Assembly: GCF_000003815.2 (NCBI RefSeq)
Contig: NC_049988.1
Span: forward strand, 10,433,819 to 10,497,818
Direction: 5' to 3'
Length of the DNA: 64,000 nucleotides
DNA from: Branchiostoma floridae
Lineage: Eukaryota > Chordata > Leptocardii > Amphioxiformes > Branchiostomatidae
The translations under genes were made by a program, and so were the position numbers. Under the pieces are notes generated by a model. The model was not told where the DNA came from. It searched no databases and was given only the letters and a program-made list of their open reading frames with translations. Below, in pieces: positions 58,953-64,000 of this stretch (positions are counted from its first letter, which is position 1; every line of letters begins with the position of its first letter).

Positions 58953-61900
58953 CTACCTTAGCCTATCACACAGAAACAGTGCGCCAAAAAACAAGGCAAG
59001 TTCGAAAAACATTGTATATACCCCAAAGAAAGGTGTACATGCTCCACTTGCTTGTGGTTCTTCGCACTTTGATGCGTTCACCAGTTTTGGAAAATATTCG
59101 TTCCAAAATGCATTGCGCTTGGCGAACAGGAAGTTCCTGGGGACGAGTGAACTGTTTATCTCCAAATAAGGACGTGATGTGGTCTGGTACTGCTCCCATA
59201 TCACCCCAGCAACGGCAGAAGGTGTGGGGTTCCTTATGACGGGAAATATTAGATGTGGATTATAGAAAGATCAGAAATGAGAACATAAAATTGACGTACT
59301 AATACAAAATGTACTTGCTTGGTTACAATGTTATGATGACCCTAGGTCTGTTAAGCTAGCGGCTAGTTCGATACAATCTCCAAGCAGTACTCCTAGGGTA
59401 GCATAAGATAGTATCAAAAGCTGGCAGAGGAGTGAAGCCGGCCTAGGAGTGTATTTGGCTACCGGATGACTCCCTATGGCCAGCTGTACTCTTTAGCCAG
59501 TTTTGATACTATCTTATGCCACTGGTAAATCTGACTGGAGATCGTATTGATATAGAATAAACCATTACAATAAGTTCAATAAAAGACCCCTTTTCAAACT
59601 CATCCGCCATTGCAAAGTCTGCTCTTACGAGAAAACAATTTGGCGGGAACGTTCGAGATTTGTACAAAAACGCGGCAACTGGTCTATTTGCTTGACTACA
59701 TTTGCCAGCCACAAAAAGGTTCTAACTCACCCATCCCGTGCAAAGTTGGTCCACAGTGTGAGCATGTTGTCCCGGACAGTATTGTCCACATCTGTGTAGA
59801 CGGGGGGCCTGTAGGGCTCAATACCGCGCGGGCCGAACAGGAACGGCAGGTCCACCGTGTGGATAGCACCTGAAGGAGTTATAAACATAGTTACGATAAA
59901 CACTCACTGAGCGAAAGAGAAAGGGATTTTCCTCCACTTTTGGACCAATATCCCCATATTCATGTTCGGCCTACGTCACATTTCCAAACCGGGGCCCGAA
60001 CGGGCAGCTTTTGGGAAAGAAAAGTATATACAGGACACCAAACTACACAAGACGTAAAGAGATTAGTGGTGGGTATATTTAATTTACTTGCGTATTTCTA
60101 TTTTTCGTTTTCACAAACAGCCCGACCGGGCCCGGTTAGTAAATGTGACGTTAGTCTTGGTTTCCACCAGTCTCTGCAGAATTTGGAGTGATTTGAGTCG
60201 GAAGTTTTCCTGGAGATTGACTGTTTGTAAAAGGAGATTCGTACAACTCACCAAACCTTTGGGGATGTGGATCGTTCTCAGACCGGTGTGTGAAGTAGTA
60301 CAGGTAAGTATCCGCTCCTGAGGCGGCGTGCCCGGCAGCTAGCGCGTCCGTGGGCGCATGGTACCCGTAGTTAGCCAGTCTCTGGTAATAAAACGTATGG
60401 ACACAATACAAATGTACTGGTATCTCACTTATTTAGCTCTTTCAAAAAGTCTATGTTTCACATTTAGCACTATGTACACTGCACGTTTAGTGAAGTAGAT
60501 ATGTCATATTATGTATCAAGAAGTGCTCCATTATCTTCACCAGCGGTCGTTACCTCAAGGTCAAGGTCCCAGATGACGTCAGGGTCGTCCGGTCGTGCCC
60601 AGTCGGTGTATTCCTGCAGCAGGGCGTCAAACATGGCGTCCCTGTTGCTATGGTAACGCTGAACCCATGCCCGGAGTCTACTGACGAATGTTTCACGGCT
60701 GGTTCCGTTCGGAGCATCTGAGGAAATTGAAAGAAATCACCGTGACGTCATCGATACGTACGCCGCCATATTGGTGTTTTGATTTGCATTTCAGTATTTT
60801 CTGTACACTTCGGGGATCTGAAAATGGAAAAGCTCAACGTAAAAGAGACTAACAGGTTTGCTGATTAATCCGTTCATTTATTTATTGATTTTGCTGTTCG
60901 GCACGCACAGCCAGAGCTGCCCAGCTAGCCTGTGGCTTTTACAAAGGGCTACCCCTGCTGATAAAAACAGAGACAATACAAAAGAAAAGAACAGGATACT
61001 TCAATAATCAATAATCATCAAAAAGAACTTTTACATATACATGGTGTAAGATAGCATACATAGTATGTACAATGGAATATACAACAATATTTATCAACAA
61101 CCGTGAATATTTACAGCAAGAGGACAGGGTCGGTGTATACCGACACTGATCAAAACAAAAACTCGTGTACGTTTTGGATATCTATTAACGATTCACTAAA
61201 AATTACATAGACGAACTTACCGTAGATGTTCTCCCGGGGAACTGTCCCTGTCATGAGCGGCACCTTGTAGAAGCGACCCTCCCGCAGGAGCAGTGCCGGG
61301 GGTTCGGGGATCACCCCTCCGGGACCGTCCAGGTGGGGCGCCCACACGGAAATCATCGGCGGGCCCTTACATATGACCGAGAAACAAGGGAAACAATGAA
61401 TACATATAACGCTATATGCCGAAGAAAAAACTAGAGGTGAATAGAAACAGTCTCCTGACTGCCGGGAATCGAACCCGGGCCCGCCAGTTCACAAGCCAAA
61501 CTTAAAGGTCCGGACCCGTTGAACTGGTCAGTCGGTGGCTCTTGAACCCCACTGTTACACTTACAGAACGGAGGCGTACAATGACTATCTTGTGTGCAAA
61601 CATACACAACTAGATTTTTGCCCCTCTCTCTTTCTCCACTACAATCGTTTTTCGTTTTTTTAATTTCGTTGTTTGACTCCTGATCAACTATTTAACTGTC
61701 ATGTATGTATTAGAATCATTATACAAAATGTAGATGGCCCTCCGTTACCTGTACCCATGTTGTGTAAAAGAGTTCTGCTGGCTTTTCTCTCAGACAGGCG
61801 ACCATGGTGCTAGAACTCTGAAACGGGAAGATACACTGGTGATTACAAACGTTTGAAAGCCAAATGACCGATTTTGATTGAATTGATTTGATTGATATGA

Positions 61901-64000
61901 ATTCATGGACAACCGGCATCACACCACACTATCGTTATGGAAAACAAAAGTGTCTGACTTATGAACAAAATGTTTTCTAATATGAATTGAAGACTTGGAA
62001 TTTAACTGAATAAACATACTCATTTTACACAACCATTGCTTTATTCACAACAACCTTTCGGAGACCGACTGTCACCTTCTTCAGGGCAATTCTGACTGGT
62101 TCACATTGTACTGCAGGACAGATGTCGCTGCTCACAGTTCAGATACGATCACAAACGTAAAGCATTTACAATGTACAGACTGCTTTATTAGATTGTATTT
62201 AGAATGGCATTTAACTGTTGTGTACGCACGTCTGTTGGACAGCCCAGTTTCGTAGCGAGGTCCTTGGCGTAGTCTGCTACCCGGTACGGAGGTAGCAGAA
62301 CAGCAAACGGGCTCAGCGCCACCCCCACTCATGGCGATCACACGGTGGAACAGGCCTGGAATAGGGTAACAAGGAAATACATGTATATTGAATTAAAGAA
62401 GGCCTTTATTTCACATTTTGGCCACATCGGGCTAAGAACATGTATAGGGCAGACATGTTGAAGAGATACAGTCAACAGATACAATATATAAAACTATTGT
62501 TAGATAAATGCAACTTCTCCTCGCTTTTCTGTTATAATAGGTATAAAGAACAGATATATTTTATGCGAATTTACACTTTCGATGATGATAAAATATAATT
62601 TTACGAGCAAAAAAAACATTTTCAACTTGAAGAACGAGAATTTGCCTTCTTTATTGAAGACCTTATGAGACGTAAATCTAATACAAGAGAAAGTCTATTA
62701 TTGGACATTTGGTAGACTGGAATTGTTCTTGGCAAATGGTTTATGAGCCATTCATTGAGTAAAGCACAAAAGATATTTTTTCAGGTATCTCCCCATTTCC
62801 ACCATCTAGACCAAAGACAAGGTGACCCTAAATTTAGAGCCATAGCAAATGTAAATATATTGTTTGCCCAAATATTCAGGGTAGTGGTCAACTATTGTAT
62901 AAACTATATGCTGATATGATAAAAGTGTTGAACCGACCTTCGCTTGCCGGTAAGAACATGTGGAGTGACACACTGGAGCCTCCTGCACTCTGTCCAAATA
63001 TGGTCACTTTGTCGCGATCGCCCCCGAATGCCCGGATGTTGTCGCGGACCCATCTCATGGCTGCTACCTGGTCCAACAGACCGTTGTTTCCTGGCGCATG
63101 CGCGTCTCCTGAACTTAACCATCCTGTAGTATGTTTGATGTAGAACGCACAATTACCATCCACGTACAATTCTAAAATCATGTTTCTGACACAGACGTTC
63201 TTTTATGATTCTAAATGATTCTGATACCATGATACTCTTTATATCGTAAATATCAAGGAGGTTGAAAAAAGTTTTTCTTTTCAAACTCCTTAATATCTAT
63301 ATTTGAATTTATATTATTTTGTAAACCATTTTGTCACATAAATTCAATTCGATTTTCTCTTAGTCTGTTACATATTACATTTGTTCACGAAATTTGCTTG
63401 CGTCTGTCCTTGTCCAATCTTACGTATCTTTTTTGTAGCGCTGTGATATAAGTACATATAACTGTACGCCACTATGTCTGCGTCTTTGTCAGTTAATACT
63501 TCACTTCCAATAAAAATATGCGACAGATATTTGAGAGCCACATTCAAAGCAACGCTTACATATCATGATTATAACGTCAGATGTTTTACATGGGTTTTTG
63601 TTTACACAAGGTCTCCCCATAGACACAAAGGTTACTACCAGGTTACGGGTTACAAAGGTTATAGATTTGTTTGCTTGGGTAAAGCGACGCTTGCAGAGGA
63701 CAGATCAGAATTACTTCAGTCACAAATTAAAGTTCGATATTTAGACATGACGTTCTTTATTCCCATCTCTGTCTCCTTACCTAGCGTCCCTATCCGGTAG
63801 TTGATAGAGACCAGTACTCTCCTTACCTAGCGCCCCTATACGGTAGTTGATAGAGACCAGTACTCTCCTTACCTAGCGCCCCTATACGGTAGTTGATAGA
63901 GACCAGTACTCTCCTTACCTAGGGCCCCTATCCGGTAGTTGATAGAGACCAGGACCACGCCTCGCCTGGCCAGGAACACGCCCTCGTACTCCTTCCCGGA
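58953..64000 (-). CDS. Cholinesterase/carboxylesterase type-B, 3' part, frameshifted
   Basis: Type-B esterases hydrolyse choline or other carboxyl esters outside the cell. Exons: 63919-64000 (continues off the right edge), 62938-63123, 62230-62355, 61749-61817, 61221-61365, 60554-60717, 60252-60381, 59731-59869, 58953-59232. Catalytic Ser is in FGQSAGG (codon 62987-62989), Glu in VPRENIY (61231-61233), His in GAIHTVDLPFLFG (59859-59861). Other matches: VLVSINYRIGALG, APGNNGLLDQ, ACLREKPAEL. The C-terminus after a Cys-containing linker is hydrophobic (FFELALFFGALFLC), suggesting a GPI signal or membrane anchor. Exon 62230-62355 is one base too long: its frame changes in the C5 run at 62322-62326. 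All other phases agree. Either an assembly error or a disabled gene. Confidence 0.88.
59370..59550. mobile_element. Palindromic MITE, copy B
   Basis: ATCTCCAAGCAG..GCATAAGATAGTATCAAAAG at the left mirrors CTTTAGCCAGTTTTGATACT..ATCTTATGCC..GGAGAT at the right. Same family as 38468-38846 but uninterrupted. Lies in an esterase intron. Confidence 0.75.
59975..60149. mobile_element. GC-rich-ended MITE, copy 2
   Basis: GTCACATTTCCAAACCGGGG at the left is mirrored by CCGGGCCCGGTTAGTAAATG..GAC at the right. It shares the ATTTCTATTTTTCGTTTTC interior motif with 56004-56194. Lies in an esterase intron. Confidence 0.75.
60885..60990 (-). mobile_element. Likely non-LTR retrotransposon 3' end
   Basis: The minus strand reads AGGGGTAGCCCTTTGTAAAA..GCCACAGGCTAGCTGGGCAG followed by AATAAATAAATGAA. 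A 3' hairpin-like segment plus short tandem tail fits a CR1/L2-type terminus. Only the end is present. Confidence 0.35.
61450..61550 (-). mobile_element. tRNA-like sequence, probable SINE head
   Basis: On the minus strand GGGTTCGATTCCCGGCAGTC is a perfect B box with its stem, preceded by a CAGTTCAACGGG A-box-like segment about 50 bases upstream. The ends CCGACTG / CAGTCAGG can pair. The anticodon arm does not fold convincingly, so a tRNA pseudogene or SINE head is more likely than a working tRNA. Confidence 0.4.
62395..62480 (-). mobile_element. Likely non-LTR retrotransposon 3' end
   Basis: The minus strand reads TGTCTGCCCTATACATGTTC then TTAGCCCGATGTGGCC and AAATAAAGGCCTTCTTTAAT. A polyadenylation-like AATAAAGG at the end of a short segment suggests a 5'-truncated element. 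No coding part. Confidence 0.35.
63776..63964 (-). repeat. 46-bp tandem repeat of an exon end and splice donor
   Basis: The last ~37 bases of the 63919-64000 esterase exon together with its CTAG/GTAAGGAG donor are repeated. CTTAC (the donor on the minus strand) falls at 63914, 63868, 63822 and 63776. The three outer copies are nearly identical (GGCGCTAG versus GGGCCCTAG in the exon). Reading through into the repeats meets a stop at the next donor. Confidence 0.85.

Noticed and set aside
61450-61550. Functional tRNA gene
   Set aside because: Good B box but no convincing anticodon arm, and spacing of A and B boxes is irregular.

Overview
This is a stretch of intron-rich animal genome. The gene content (TTLL4, PYM1, DBF4, an SLC14-type urea transporter, a cholinesterase-type esterase, a two-pore K+ channel and an LRR receptor) together with very dense small inverted-repeat elements suggests an invertebrate chordate, most likely an amphioxus (Branchiostoma). 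That species assignment is inference. There are no bacterial features. Five runs of N break the sequence (18742-18841, 21299-21398, 43186-43424, 46810-46982, 52041-52588).

Layout. 1-6.9 kb: 5' part of a minus-strand DBF4-like gene that runs off the left edge, interleaved with MITEs and SINEs and headed by an E2F-type site. 7.1-9.5 kb: repeats, including a 5S/tRNA-SINE tail fragment and a ~150-bp degenerate array. 9.57-13.61 kb: a complete 4-kb element with 29-bp terminal inverted repeats ending in CACTG, carrying a 72-bp minisatellite and exon-like sequence. 13.6-16.9 kb: simple repeats and old repeats. 16.93-19.55 kb: two-exon minus-strand LRR transmembrane receptor with a repeated IQPYAVAY tail motif. 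19.6-26.2 kb: mostly non-coding. 26.21-37.37 kb: a complete 17-coding-exon minus-strand TTLL4 (1,162 codons, all splice phases agree). 37.4-44.2 kb: non-coding, with nested MITEs. 44.29-46.02 kb: plus-strand PYM1 (three exons). 47.93-56.94 kb: minus-strand urea-transporter-like gene in nine exons, with an intronless plus-strand K2P channel gene nested in its sixth intron. 58.95-64.0 kb: minus-strand cholinesterase-type gene running off the right edge, with a +1 frameshift in a homopolymer and a quadruplicated splice donor.

The genes are unrelated housekeeping and membrane genes, not a pathway or operon. Coding models were built by eye from conserved protein motifs, GT/AG sites and phase bookkeeping. 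The most unusual items are the CACTG-ended element with host-like exons, the LRR receptor's tyrosine-motif tail, substitutions in both urea-transporter signature motifs, and several in-window proofs of transposon insertion (empty/filled sites, exact target duplications, a MITE inside a MITE).
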